Shown here one piece after another: positions 17,694 to 26,315 of a DNA stretch of 64,000 nucleotides. The notes beneath the pieces were generated by a model. It saw only the letters and a program-made list of their open reading frames with translations. It searched no databases and was not told the DNA's origin. A program made the position numbers and the translations under genes. The stretch comes from Rhodobacter sp. 24-YEA-8. GTDB lineage: Bacteria; Pseudomonadota; Alphaproteobacteria; Rhodobacterales; Rhodobacteraceae. The first letter of the stretch is position 1; each line of letters begins with the position of its first letter. The stretch covers positions 181,386 to 245,385 of the forward strand of contig NZ_FNSK01000004.1 in the NCBI RefSeq assembly GCF_900105075.1. The letters are read 5' to 3'.

Positions 17694-18605
17694 TCATCCC
17701 GCCTGCAACTTTGCCTCCAGCGTATCCAGCGCAAGCTGGAACACATGGTCATGCACCAGCGGGATCAGCGTTACATCGTCATTGGGAGATGCTACCCAAT
17801 CCGCGGTCCAGACCGCCAGCGTGCTGTTGTCGGCGGTGACAGGCCAGAGCCGCGCGCCCGCGTGATAATTCATCCAGGGCTGCGGGCTTTTGAGGATCCG
17901 ATAGCGGAAGGCGCGGTCGGTATCGGACAAAAGCGTGAGCTGCTCATGCAGCTGCCCCGCTCCGAACTGAAAGTCACGCACAGCCGAAACCCGATCCGAT
18001 GGAGCGCCCTGCAGCATTGCCATCGAGCGGATATCGGGGTGCCAGCCATCCATTCCGGCAAAATCGCGCATGGTCTGCCAGACACGGTCCACCGCAACCG
18101 CCATCGGGGTCGAGACAAAGACCTTTGCCGGGCGCCAGCCCTGCCAGAGCTGCTCATCGACTGCCGGCAGATCCTTCACGAATTCTGCAAGCGCCTCCAG
18201 TCCGGCGGAAAAGACCGCCGCCGATATGATATCGACATATTTTCCCTGATCATCCGGTGCCTCGTCGAATTCGGCCCACCACTGCACATAGGTTCCGCCG
18301 GTTTTCGTGACCGGGATCAGATCGATTCCGGCGCGGTAATTGCTGACAGGGAAGGCCGGGGTCTCGAAATTGTAGCTGAAGCTGTAACGGCTGTCGTCAA
18401 GCGACAAAAGCCGCTCGCGTACCAGCGCTCCGTCCTGAAGATGGAAGGCCCGGATCGCCCCGACCTGATCGGCGGGGGCACCGCCCTCGATTTCGCTGTC
18501 GCGGATTGCAGGATGCCACTTCGGCAACCCGTTGAAATCGCGAACGACATTCCAGACCGCCCCGACGGGTGCGGTGATGATCCGGCTGGCAAAGGCACGC
18601 GCCAT
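17694..18605 (-). CDS. Tandem SRPBCC-domain protein (polyketide cyclase/START-like)
   Basis: 303 aa made of two homologous halves. Residues 1-150 contain V-W-N-V-V-R-D-F-N-G-L-P-K-W-H-P and 158-300 contain V-W-Q-T-M-R-D-F-A-G-M-D-G-W-H-P, each followed by G-A-P-x-D-x-V-x-A-x-R and an L-L-S-x-x-D motif. Each half is a SRPBCC ligand-binding fold, so the gene is an internal duplication. SRPBCC proteins bind hydrophobic or aromatic ligands or act as cyclases/lyases. It is the last gene of the minus-strand Tm-1-like/PEP-hydrolase/ABC cluster, 27 bp after the TIM-barrel gene, so its ligand is likely the transported compound. Confidence 0.8.
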   Translation of the reverse strand: MARAFASRIITAPVGAVWNVVRDFNGLPKWHPAIRDSEIEGGAPADQVGAIRAFHLQDGALVRERLLSLDDSRYSFSYNFETPAFPVSNYRAGIDLIPVTKTGGTYVQWWAEFDEAPDDQGKYVDIISAAVFSAGLEALAEFVKDLPAVDEQLWQGWRPAKVFVSTPMAVAVDRVWQTMRDFAGMDGWHPDIRSMAMLQGAPSDRVSAVRDFQFGAGQLHEQLTLLSDTDRAFRYRILKSPQPWMNYHAGARLWPVTADNSTLAVWTADWVASPNDDVTLIPLVHDHVFQLALDTLEAKLQAG

Positions 18606-18632
18606 GGCAATCTCCCTCGTCTTTGGGTCAGT

Positions 18633-19472
18633 TCAGAAGGTAAGCGATTTGAAGCGCCGCGTCTGATCGACAAGCGCCAGTTCGGCCGGCAGCCGCTCCA
18701 TCGAGCTGGCGCCGTAAAAGCCGTTAATGTCCGGCGCGTTGCGCAGCACATATTCCGCATCCGAGGGCGAGGAAATCGGCCCGCCATGGCAAAGAACCAG
18801 CACATCCTTGCGCACCGCCCGCGCTGCTTCGGACCATTCGGTGATGTCGCGCACACAATCATCCAGCGTGCGCGCGGTCTCGGCTCCGATCGAGCCGCCG
18901 GTCGTCAGCCCCATATGCGGCACGATGATATCGGCCCCGGCGCGGGTCATAGCTGCGGCCTCATCGGCGGAAAAAACATAGGGTGTGGTCAGCAGATCCT
19001 TGGCATGGGCCGCCGCGATCATGTCGATCTCCAGCGAAAAGCTCATACCGGTCTCTTCGAGATTCTGGCGGAAGACACCGTCGATCAACCCGACCGTGGG
19101 GAAATTCTGGACACCGGAAAAGCCAAGCGCCTTCAGCTGGTCAAGGTGGTGGTCGAGGATCAGAAAGGGATCGGTGCCGTTCACCCCGGCCAGAACCGGC
19201 GTGTGGCGGGTGACGGGCAGCACCTCGCGCGCCATATCCAGCACGATCTCATTGGCATTGCCATAGGCCAGCACGCCCGCAAGCGATCCGCGCCCCGCCA
19301 TGCGGTAGCGACCGGAATTGTAGATTACGATCAGATCGATACCGCCTTCTTCCTCGCATTTGGCTGAAAGGCCGGTGCCAGCGCCACCGCCTATGATCGG
19401 CTGACGGCGTGCAGCCATATCCTGGAACCGCTCCATCAGGGCTTTGCGGTCGGGCACGTTTCTTCTGCTCAT
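18633..19472 (-). CDS. PEP-hydrolase-like TIM-barrel protein (partner of Tm-1-like proteins)
   Basis: 279 aa. Full-length member of the phosphoenolpyruvate-hydrolase-like/TIM-barrel signal-transduction family: [12 protein letters not shown] near residue 26, N-S-G-R-Y-R-M-A-G near 52, N-F-P-T-V near 123 and H-G-G-P-I-S-S-P near 220. The chemistry of the family is not well settled despite its name. Its start overlaps the stop of the UPF0261/Tm-1-like gene by 4 bp; in other organisms these two domains occur fused or adjacent, so they almost certainly act together. Confidence 0.82.
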   Translation of the reverse strand: MSRRNVPDRKALMERFQDMAARRQPIIGGGAGTGLSAKCEEEGGIDLIVIYNSGRYRMAGRGSLAGVLAYGNANEIVLDMAREVLPVTRHTPVLAGVNGTDPFLILDHHLDQLKALGFSGVQNFPTVGLIDGVFRQNLEETGMSFSLEIDMIAAAHAKDLLTTPYVFSADEAAAMTRAGADIIVPHMGLTTGGSIGAETARTLDDCVRDITEWSEAARAVRKDVLVLCHGGPISSPSDAEYVLRNAPDINGFYGASSMERLPAELALVDQTRRFKSLTF

Positions 19473-20665
19473 TGGATGGTCTCCCGGTAGTGACGCGCAA
19501 GCTCCACTGCGAAGGCGGGCGCGTTGATATGGTGGTCTGTCTCGATCAGGTGGCGCTTTGGCCCGGGGCGGAAAGTCGCGCGGATCTCATCAAAGAGCGC
19601 CTGATCTGCCGTGGGGTCGTGGAAGGGCATGCCGGGCGCATCAATCGCGGAAACGCCCCCCAGCGGCAGCAAAAGCCGCACTTCGCCCTCGCAGGTATTC
19701 AGTGCATCTGTGATGAAACGCGCGATGGCGCGGTTTTCGTCCGCCGTGGTGCGCATTAGCGTGACCTGGGTGTTGTGGACATAGAGGTTCCGGTCGCGGT
19801 ATTTCTCCGGCACCGTTTCAAGTGCCCCGAAATTCACCATATCCACCGCCCCGACCGAGCCGATCCAGGGACGCTGGCTGCGGGCAAAGACACGGTAGCG
19901 GTCAGCTGTGCAGGGAAAGACGCCGCCCATCAGCAGATCGGGCACTTCGGTTGCCGTCACATCCAGCGCTGCCGATAAAAGCCCCCCCTCAACCAGCTTT
20001 TCCATCGACTGGCCGCCGGTGCCGGTGGCATGGAAGACATAGGGCTCGACCTCGCCGGCAAGCTCTGCGCGCAGCTGGTCGATACAGGTGGTGGTGACGC
20101 CGAACATGGTCATGCCAACCCCAGGCCGGTCCTGCGCTGCAAGCGGCACCGGCCATTTCACCATCCCGGCCAGCGCATGGGCCGCATTGCCGATCACCCG
20201 GCGCGAGATCGCGTTCAGCCCCGCTACGTCGGTCACCGAATACATCATCGCGATATCGGTCGGCCCTACATAGGGCGCGACATTGCCGGAGGCGACGGTC
20301 GAGACCATCAGCTTTGGCAGCGTGACCGGCAGCGCCCGCATCCCTTCGGTCACCAGCGCCGTATTACCCGAGCCGCCCAGCCCCAGCACGCCGCCGATAT
20401 CCTTTTGCGCCAGCAGCCAGTGTGACAGCGCCAGCGCCATGCCCGACACCGCCTGCCCGCGGTCGCCAAGCCCCAGTACCGCCGCCTGTCCGCCGGGGTG
20501 GTGGGCGGCAACCTCTGCCGCGCTCACATCGGGGCCTGTCACCGTTCCGGCGGTTGAAACATCGACCAGCCGCACCGGCACACCGGCCGCGCGGATCAGA
20601 TCTGCCGCAAACCGCAGCTCATCTGCCTTGGTGTCCATCGTTCCGATCACGAGAACCGTTTTCAT
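19469..20665 (-). CDS. Tm-1-like ATP-binding protein (UPF0261)
   Basis: 398 aa. The N-terminal [14 protein letters not shown] and the internal [10 protein letters not shown] and [14 protein letters not shown] motifs are those of the UPF0261/Tm-1 family, named after the tomato resistance protein Tm-1. The bacterial role is unknown; the H-A-T-G-x-G-G loop resembles a nucleotide or phosphate site. It is coupled to the PEP-hydrolase-like gene and preceded by an LIV-type transporter. Confidence 0.85.
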   Translation of the reverse strand: MKTVLVIGTMDTKADELRFAADLIRAAGVPVRLVDVSTAGTVTGPDVSAAEVAAHHPGGQAAVLGLGDRGQAVSGMALALSHWLLAQKDIGGVLGLGGSGNTALVTEGMRALPVTLPKLMVSTVASGNVAPYVGPTDIAMMYSVTDVAGLNAISRRVIGNAAHALAGMVKWPVPLAAQDRPGVGMTMFGVTTTCIDQLRAELAGEVEPYVFHATGTGGQSMEKLVEGGLLSAALDVTATEVPDLLMGGVFPCTADRYRVFARSQRPWIGSVGAVDMVNFGALETVPEKYRDRNLYVHNTQVTLMRTTADENRAIARFITDALNTCEGEVRLLLPLGGVSAIDAPGMPFHDPTADQALFDEIRATFRPGPKRHLIETDHHINAPAFAVELARHYRETIQ

Positions 20666-20698
20666 CCCTGCTCCTCCTCCCCGATCTCACCCGTCAAA

Positions 20699-21400
20699 TC
20701 ATGCTCCCACGCCCAGCCAGCGCTGTTGCGCGGCCGGATCATTCGCCAACACTGACGAGGCCATGGGCTCTGTCAGCTGGCCGTTCACCATGACCGCCAC
20801 CTGGTCCGAAACCGAGGTGGCAACATGCAGTGCCTGTTCGATCAGCAAGACGCCCATGCCCTCCGCAGCAATCTGGCGCAGCACCCGGATCAGATGGTCA
20901 ACGATCACCGGCGCAAGGCCCTCTGATGGCTCATCCATCACGACCAGTGCCGGGTTCATCAAAAGCGCGCGTGCGATGGCGACCATCTGCGCCTCACCCC
21001 CCGAAAGCTGATTGCCGTGGTTCTGGCGGCGCTCGGCAAGGCGCGGGAAGGTGTCATAGACCCTTTCGATGGTCCAGGCTGGAGCCCCGGGCTGTGCCAC
21101 CAGCCGCAGATGTTCTTGCACCGTGAGCGAGCGAAAAAGCCTGCGCCCCTGCGGCACCAACGCGATTCCGGCGCGGGCGACAGTGGTCGGCCCGGCCCCC
21201 CGAAGCGCCCGCCCATTCAGGCGGATCTCGCCTTTCTGCGCCGGAACCAGCTCCGCAATTGCCTGGCACAACGTGGTCTTGCCCATGCCGTTGCGCCCCA
21301 CAATCGACAAGGGCGCGGCCCCCAGCTGCAACGAGACGCCCTGCAGAATATGGGCCTTGCCGAAATGGACATGTAGGTTTTCGATATGCAAAAGGCCCAT
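20699..21400 (-). CDS. ABC transporter ATP-binding protein, LivF family (second system)
   Basis: 233 aa. Walker A is V-G-R-N-G-M-G-K-T-T, with Met in the loop where most have Ala/Ser; the signature is L-S-G-G-E-A-Q-M-V and Walker B is V-V-M-D-E-P-S-E-G-L-A-P. It overlaps the livG stop by 1 bp. It is the ATPase partner in a second HAAT-type importer whose sequence differs clearly from the first one in this window. Confidence 0.86.
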   Translation of the reverse strand: MGLLHIENLHVHFGKAHILQGVSLQLGAAPLSIVGRNGMGKTTLCQAIAELVPAQKGEIRLNGRALRGAGPTTVARAGIALVPQGRRLFRSLTVQEHLRLVAQPGAPAWTIERVYDTFPRLAERRQNHGNQLSGGEAQMVAIARALLMNPALVVMDEPSEGLAPVIVDHLIRVLRQIAAEGMGVLLIEQALHVATSVSDQVAVMVNGQLTEPMASSVLANDPAAQQRWLGVGA

Positions 21401-22170
21401 CAGTGATGCCCCGCACCCAGATAGATCTCGCGCACCACGGCATTGTCAGAGATGCGATCGGGCAGGTCTTCGGCGACCAGGCGGCCATCCTTCATCACCG
21501 TGACCATATCGGCATTTTTAAGCGCCACATCCATGTCATGCTCGATCAGCACCAGCGTCAGATCGCGCGGCAGGCTGGCGAGGATCCTGTTCAGCTCGGG
21601 ACGTTCGGCGGCGGAAAGCCCTGCGGCGGGCTCGTCCAGCATCAGAACCTTCGGCTCTGTCGCCAGCGCCATGCCGATCTCGACCTGGCGGCGCTGACCA
21701 TGTGACAGATCGCTGACATCGCGGGCAAGCAGATGGCTGATCCGCATCCGCTCGGCCGTGGCGCGCGCCTGGGCCAGCGCGCTGTCGCCCTTGCGCGGGC
21801 GCATAAGGGAAAGCCGGTTCGCCCGCATGCCGCGTACCGCGAGATAGAGGTTTTCTTCGACACTCAGCCCGTCAAACAGAAGCGAGGTCTGATAGGTGCG
21901 CGCCATCCCGCGCCGGATCCGGTGCTGAGGCCGCATCCGGGTGATATCCTCACCGAAAAGCGCAATCGTGCCCGAGGTCGGCGGGAAATCCCCCAGCAAA
22001 GTATTGAAAAGCGTTGTTTTTCCGGCCCCGTTCGGCCCAAGGATCGCGCGGCGTTCGCCCTTTGCAATGGCAATCGTCACATCCGCCACCGCCTTCAGGC
22101 TGCCAAAAGCGCGCCCGACGGAGCGCAGATCAAGCGCGGGTGGTGCAGCGGTGTTCGGGGGGGCTGTCAT
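21400..22170 (-). CDS. ABC transporter ATP-binding protein, LivG family (second system)
   Basis: 256 aa. Walker A G-P-N-G-A-G-K-T-T near residue 48, A-R-T-Y-Q-T-S-L Q-loop, signature region D-L-S-H-G-Q-R-R-Q-V and Walker B V-L-M-L-D-E-P-A-A-G-L-S. Order in this operon is livH, livM, binding protein, livG, livF, then the Tm-1-like and TIM-barrel genes. A strong hairpin precedes it. Confidence 0.86.
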   Translation of the reverse strand: MTAPPNTAAPPALDLRSVGRAFGSLKAVADVTIAIAKGERRAILGPNGAGKTTLFNTLLGDFPPTSGTIALFGEDITRMRPQHRIRRGMARTYQTSLLFDGLSVEENLYLAVRGMRANRLSLMRPRKGDSALAQARATAERMRISHLLARDVSDLSHGQRRQVEIGMALATEPKVLMLDEPAAGLSAAERPELNRILASLPRDLTLVLIEHDMDVALKNADMVTVMKDGRLVAEDLPDRISDNAVVREIYLGAGHH

Positions 22171-22198
22171 CAGGGCCTCATGGGAAACAGGTCGTGGC

Positions 22199-22227
22199 CC
22201 GGGCCGAGGGAAATGCCCCCGGCCCGG
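22199..22227 (-). other. Intercistronic hairpin between binding-protein and livG genes
   Basis: On the transcribed (minus) strand an 8-bp stem, CCGGGCCG / CGGCCCGG, with additional G:C pairing inside, lies between the binding-protein stop and livG. There is no T-tract, so it is more likely an mRNA-stability or partial-attenuation element that lets the binding protein be made in excess. Confidence 0.55.
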
Positions 22228-22243
22228 CAGTGTCGGTTAAGGA

Positions 22244-23503
22244 TCAGGGCGCGCAATCAGGGTTGTCACGCGATGGCGCCCCGAGGGCGAGGAAGGCTTC
22301 CGTCTCCATCCCGAGGCTTTGCGAAACCCCTTCGGTCTTGCCGAAGGCTTTGGTCCGCATGGTGCCGTCATCATTGATGATCTCGGTCAGGAAGATGTCG
22401 GAAATCGCCTGGCGGTTGGCATCAAGCGAGACCTTCGCCCCCACCGGATTGACGAATTCAACCTTTGCCAGTGCCTCCTGGAAGGCCTTCTGATCGCCTG
22501 AAAGATCGCCATCAACCGCTTCCAGGGCGAGCAGCACTGCTTTGGTATTGGTGTAATAATTCACCCCGTGGATCGAGGGACTTTCAAACCCGTCCGGGAA
22601 TTTCTCGCGATAGGTGGCGACGAAAGCGTTCCAGCCCTCATCATCGATCACATCGGCGATCGGACCGGCCGCAACCATCCCCTCCATCAGCCGCTGATGC
22701 GGGCCGCGCGCAGAGAGGAGCGTCTGATCGGCGGTAATCGAGCCGCCCATGATTGGCAGCTCGCCGCCGTTCTGGGCATATTCCGTCAGGAAAGCCAGCG
22801 CATCCGTACCGCCCTGCACCACCAGAAGTCCGTCAGAATCCGCCGGGATCGAGGTGATGATCGACGCGAAATCGGTGGTGTTCAGCGGCGACCAAAGCTT
22901 GGTGACCTTGCCCCCTGCCGCACAGTATTCATGCATGAAGCCAAAGACCTGCGCATAGGGGAAAGCATAGTCCGCCGCGACAATGGTCACATGGCGCATC
23001 CCCTTTTCGTTATAGGCATGGCTGCCGAGGCCCGCCATCCACTGGGTGCCCTCGGTGTTGAAACGGAAGAAATTCTCCGACACATCGCGCAGCGTTGCAT
23101 CCGCAGCCGCAGCCGAGCCATTGACGAAGGTTTTGCCCGGCACGGTTTTAGAATAGTCGCGCAGCGCCATGCCTTCGGCGCCAGAAAGCGGCCCGATCAC
23201 GATATCGACGCCATCCTGTTCGATCAGCTTCCGCGCGCGTGCAAGCGCCACATCCGCCTGCGCGTTAGAGCTTTCGCGGATCCATTCGATCTTCTTGCCG
23301 TTGATCTCCCAGCCGACCTCGTCAAAGGCCAGTTCCATCATGCGGTAGGCATCCTGGCCGCCGGTGGCGAATGGCCCCTCCAGCGTGGTAACGGATCCTA
23401 TACGGATCACATCGCCATCTGCAAAGGCCGGACTGCCGAAGGCCGCGAGAAGGGCAATCGCTGCGACCATTGGTCGGAACGGGTTCTGTTTGACAGCTTG
23501 CAT
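22244..23503 (-). CDS. LIV-type periplasmic substrate-binding protein (second system)
   Basis: 419 aa from the ATG at 23503, which has a GGGAGGAAAAC ribosome site; the upstream frame is discounted. Signal peptide of about 28 residues (V-A-A-I-A-L-L-A-A-F-G-S-P-A-F-A). The mature protein has the type I binding fold (V-I-R-I-G-S-V-T-T-L-E-G-P-F-A-T-G-G) and is longer than LivJ, closer to the branched HAAT subgroup that takes amides or aromatic acids. The ligand is unknown. Confidence 0.85.
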   Translation of the reverse strand: MQAVKQNPFRPMVAAIALLAAFGSPAFADGDVIRIGSVTTLEGPFATGGQDAYRMMELAFDEVGWEINGKKIEWIRESSNAQADVALARARKLIEQDGVDIVIGPLSGAEGMALRDYSKTVPGKTFVNGSAAAADATLRDVSENFFRFNTEGTQWMAGLGSHAYNEKGMRHVTIVAADYAFPYAQVFGFMHEYCAAGGKVTKLWSPLNTTDFASIITSIPADSDGLLVVQGGTDALAFLTEYAQNGGELPIMGGSITADQTLLSARGPHQRLMEGMVAAGPIADVIDDEGWNAFVATYREKFPDGFESPSIHGVNYYTNTKAVLLALEAVDGDLSGDQKAFQEALAKVEFVNPVGAKVSLDANRQAISDIFLTEIINDDGTMRTKAFGKTEGVSQSLGMETEAFLALGAPSRDNPDCAP

Positions 23504-23525
23504 GTTTTCCTCCCTCATGCGTGCT

Positions 23526-24518
23526 TCATCCCTGGTTGCCGGGGTGCTCCTCAACACTCCGGAACAGTTTGCGGATCTGACGGCCGGCGATTTGGATCAG
23601 GCCTGGCACCCCATCGGGCGACAGAAGGACGATCCCCAGAAAAACCATGCCAATCAGGGTATTGAAACGGTCGCGATCATAAATAGAGGCCGCGAATGTA
23701 TCGAGCAGCGTGAAGATCAGCGCCCCGATGAAGGCGCCTGCGGGATGGCGCATTCCGCCGATCACGCACATGACCAGAATATTGACGGTCGCTCCCATGC
23801 CGATGGAGGCAGGCGTGATGCCGATATTGTAGATCGTCACCATGATGCCACCGACACCCGCGATAAGGCCTGCCACCGCAAAGGCCATCACCCGATGCAG
23901 CCTGGCATCAAAGCCAAGCGCCGAGACCCGGCGCGGATGGCTGCGCAGCCCCTGCAGGACCAGCCCGAACGGCGTTTTCACCAGCCAGAGCACTGCCAGA
24001 TAAAGGGCCACCGCAATTGCCAGCGCAGTCAGATAGAAGGTCAGCGGATTGCGCAGGGGCAGGCCAAAAACCTCGGGCCCCAGCACATTGCGGATGCCCT
24101 CATAGCCGTTCAGAAGTGCGGTATTGGCCTGGGCAAACAGGCTGACCCCCACCGCCAGTGCCAGCGTGATCATAAGCAGGTAGATGTCATTGGTGCGCAT
24201 CGAGATCAGGCCTACCAGAAGCCCGGCAAGGCTTGCGGCCATGAGCGCAAGCGGGATCGCCAGCAGATAGGGCAGCTGCGCGCCATTTGCCGGCACGGCC
24301 TCGGGAACAGTGATCGCGACAGCATAGCCCGCAACCCCGGCAATCATCGTCTGCGCCAGCGAGACAAAACCGCCATAGGTGGCCAGAAAGGTCAGCGAAA
24401 GCGCAACGATGCCATAGACCAGAGTGCGCCCCAGGATATTCATCAGCCAGAAATCAGACAGCAGCAGCGGCGCGGCCAGCAGGCAAAGCGCAGTGGCCAG
24501 ATTTAAAGCGCGGATCAT
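23526..24518 (-). CDS. ABC transporter permease, LivM family (second system)
   Basis: 330 aa from the ATG at 24518, which overlaps the livH stop as ATGA; the earlier open frame lies inside livH. Eight to nine membrane segments; the LivM signature Y-G-G-F-V-S-L-A-Q-T-M-I-A-G is near residue 48. It ends with a hydrophilic tail 22 bp before the binding-protein gene. Confidence 0.86.
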   Translation of the reverse strand: MIRALNLATALCLLAAPLLLSDFWLMNILGRTLVYGIVALSLTFLATYGGFVSLAQTMIAGVAGYAVAITVPEAVPANGAQLPYLLAIPLALMAASLAGLLVGLISMRTNDIYLLMITLALAVGVSLFAQANTALLNGYEGIRNVLGPEVFGLPLRNPLTFYLTALAIAVALYLAVLWLVKTPFGLVLQGLRSHPRRVSALGFDARLHRVMAFAVAGLIAGVGGIMVTIYNIGITPASIGMGATVNILVMCVIGGMRHPAGAFIGALIFTLLDTFAASIYDRDRFNTLIGMVFLGIVLLSPDGVPGLIQIAGRQIRKLFRSVEEHPGNQG

Positions 24519-25399
24519 TTCACCGCTCCCATGATGCCCTGCGGCCGGATCGCCAGTGTCGCCACCATGATTGCGAAGGTCAGGATCACCGACCAGGTCG
24601 GGAACAGCGCCAGGCCCCATTGCTCAGCCAGCCCGATCAGCAGCGCGCCGATCGCTGTGCCGCCGATCGAGCCCATACCACCTACGATCACCACCACCAG
24701 CGAGGACAAAAGGAACCGCGTATCGACCCCAAGTGCGACCGGCTGCGCCGTGGCGCCGATCACGCCGCCAAGGCCCGCGAGGGCCGCACCAAGCGCGAAA
24801 ACCAGTGCCGAGGTGACCGGCACATTGATGCCGCAGGCCGCCAGCATCTCGCGGTCATCAACGCCCGCGCGCACCACGATCCCCAGCTTCGTGCGGTTCA
24901 GGATCAGCCACAGGCCAACCCCCACCGCCACCGCCGCCATGATCTGAAACAGGCGGAAGAACGGATAGCGCCCAACACCCGGCAGCACCACCGGCCCGAA
25001 CAGCGCATCCGGCGCAAAGAACTGAAAGGGCGAGCCGCCGAATTGCGCCAGGATCTGATCGGCGATGATGATCGAGAGGCCAATGGTCACCAGCGCCTGG
25101 CGCAGCTCCTGGCCCTGCATCCAGCCAAGAAAGGCCACCTGCATCACCACGCCGGTCAGCGACGCCGCCGCCATCCCGGCAAGTATCGCCAGATACCAGG
25201 CATAGGCGAATGTCGCATCATTGGCATATAGCGGATCATAGACCGCGTAGCCGACATAGGCCCCGATCAGATAGAGCGAGCCATGGGCCATGTTCACCGT
25301 ACGCATCAGGCCAAAGATCAGCGAAAAGCCGCAAGCGACGATGAAATACAGCGCGGCAAGGGTCACCCCATTGAGCGTGACAGTCAGAAACCAGGCCAA
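24515..25399 (-). CDS. ABC transporter permease, LivH family (second system)
   Basis: About 294 aa, strongly hydrophobic, with the LivH motif T-V-N-M-A-H-G-S-L-Y. Two starts are possible: ATG at 25441 gives 14 extra polar residues (MRRPCLPRVGESFA), while TTG at 25399 follows a GGGGGAGAG ribosome site by 7 bases and begins directly at the first membrane helix, as is usual. I prefer the TTG. It is the first gene of the minus-strand LIV/Tm-1-like/PEP-hydrolase-like operon, divergent from the regulator pair. Confidence 0.82.
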   Translation of the reverse strand: MAWFLTVTLNGVTLAALYFIVACGFSLIFGLMRTVNMAHGSLYLIGAYVGYAVYDPLYANDATFAYAWYLAILAGMAAASLTGVVMQVAFLGWMQGQELRQALVTIGLSIIIADQILAQFGGSPFQFFAPDALFGPVVLPGVGRYPFFRLFQIMAAVAVGVGLWLILNRTKLGIVVRAGVDDREMLAACGINVPVTSALVFALGAALAGLGGVIGATAQPVALGVDTRFLLSSLVVVIVGGMGSIGGTAIGALLIGLAEQWGLALFPTWSVILTFAIMVATLAIRPQGIMGAVK

Positions 25400-25541
25400 G
25401 GCAAAACTCTCCCCCACGCGCGGAAGGCAGGGCCGCCGCACGTCTCTTTTCAGCAGTCAGGACAAAGGCCGGCAGGGCTCCTCTCCCCGGCGGCTTTCTA
25501 TTGGTTGCATGGGACAGCGAGGCTGAGTAGTGGCCTTCTGG

Positions 25542-25572
25542 CGGAATTATGGGTAAAAACGGGTAAATTCCG
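25542..25572 (+). promoter_or_regulatory. Candidate operator in the divergent promoter of the Tm-1-like/LIV cluster
   Basis: CGGAATT (25542-25548) and AATTCCG (25566-25572) form a perfect 7-bp inverted repeat; the space between holds a direct repeat of GGGTAAA. It lies 20 bp before the ATG at 25593 and about 140 bp from livH. A Fis-type HTH dimer, such as the regulator encoded alongside, could bind it. Confidence 0.5.
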
Positions 25573-25592
25573 GCATGCAGATGAGGTTCAGA

Positions 25593-26315
25593 ATGATGCT
25601 CTCCGGTGAGCTCCCTTGCCCCGAAGGGCCTGCAGCACGACAGGACTGGCGGCTGTCCAGCGAGGCGACAGGAGCGGCGGGCTGGCGCAGCATAATCTGT
25701 CCGGGCCTCGCTCTGTTGCCGCCGGGCCTTGAAGAAATCGCGACATTGCTGCCGCTGGCGGATCTGAACGGCGTTGCGCTCAGCTATTGCGGCAACCGGG
25801 CCGGGACACCTGAACCGGGCCAGAAACGGGGGCAGGATCAGCCAGGGGCGCTCGCCCTGATGATGTCGGACCCGTTCCTGAATCCTGGCCGCATCGCCGA
25901 CACATTGCGCGCTGCGGGGATGGACACCGTGATCAACTGGCCAAGTTGCCAGATCCTTGACGGAGATACCGCCCGCGCCGTGGCCAGCGCCGGATTGGGC
26001 GTTGCGCGCGAGGCAGCGATGATTGCAGAATTCAGCGCCCTCGGCTTTCGGACCCTGGGTCTGGTCAGGGGGGCAGGCCATGGAGCGCTGATGGCAAAGG
26101 CGGGGGCCACGCAGATCGTGCTCCATCCCGGCATCGCTCTGCGCGACTGGCGCAGCAGGGCCATGGCCGCCCGGCTGCTGGACGAGGAAATGCAGGCGAG
26201 CGCGGGGCTGGAGCTTCCCCTTCTGGTATTCCGCTCGCGGGGCTATGGCAGCGAGCTTGATGCGGTGATCTCCCGCAGCGCAGGGGTGGTTTCGCTGGTC
26301 GAGGCGGCCATATGA
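25593..26315 (+). CDS. Degenerate PEP-hydrolase-like TIM-barrel protein
   Basis: 240 aa from the ATG at 25593, chosen because GAGG lies 6 bases before it; an ATG at 25575 has no ribosome site. Residues 95-240 align by eye with the neighbouring PEP-hydrolase-like proteins (D-P-F-L then an A-L/A-A-G-x-x-x-V-x-N-x-P-S segment; E-A-A-M-I-A-E-F). It lacks the conserved N-x-G-R-Y-R-M and G-G-P-I-x-S-P motifs; R-S-R-G-Y stands in their place. It is probably a catalytically dead paralogue acting as a sensor or partner. It overlaps the fused regulator by 4 bp. Confidence 0.65.
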   Translation: MMLSGELPCPEGPAARQDWRLSSEATGAAGWRSIICPGLALLPPGLEEIATLLPLADLNGVALSYCGNRAGTPEPGQKRGQDQPGALALMMSDPFLNPGRIADTLRAAGMDTVINWPSCQILDGDTARAVASAGLGVAREAAMIAEFSALGFRTLGLVRGAGHGALMAKAGATQIVLHPGIALRDWRSRAMAARLLDEEMQASAGLELPLLVFRSRGYGSELDAVISRSAGVVSLVEAAI

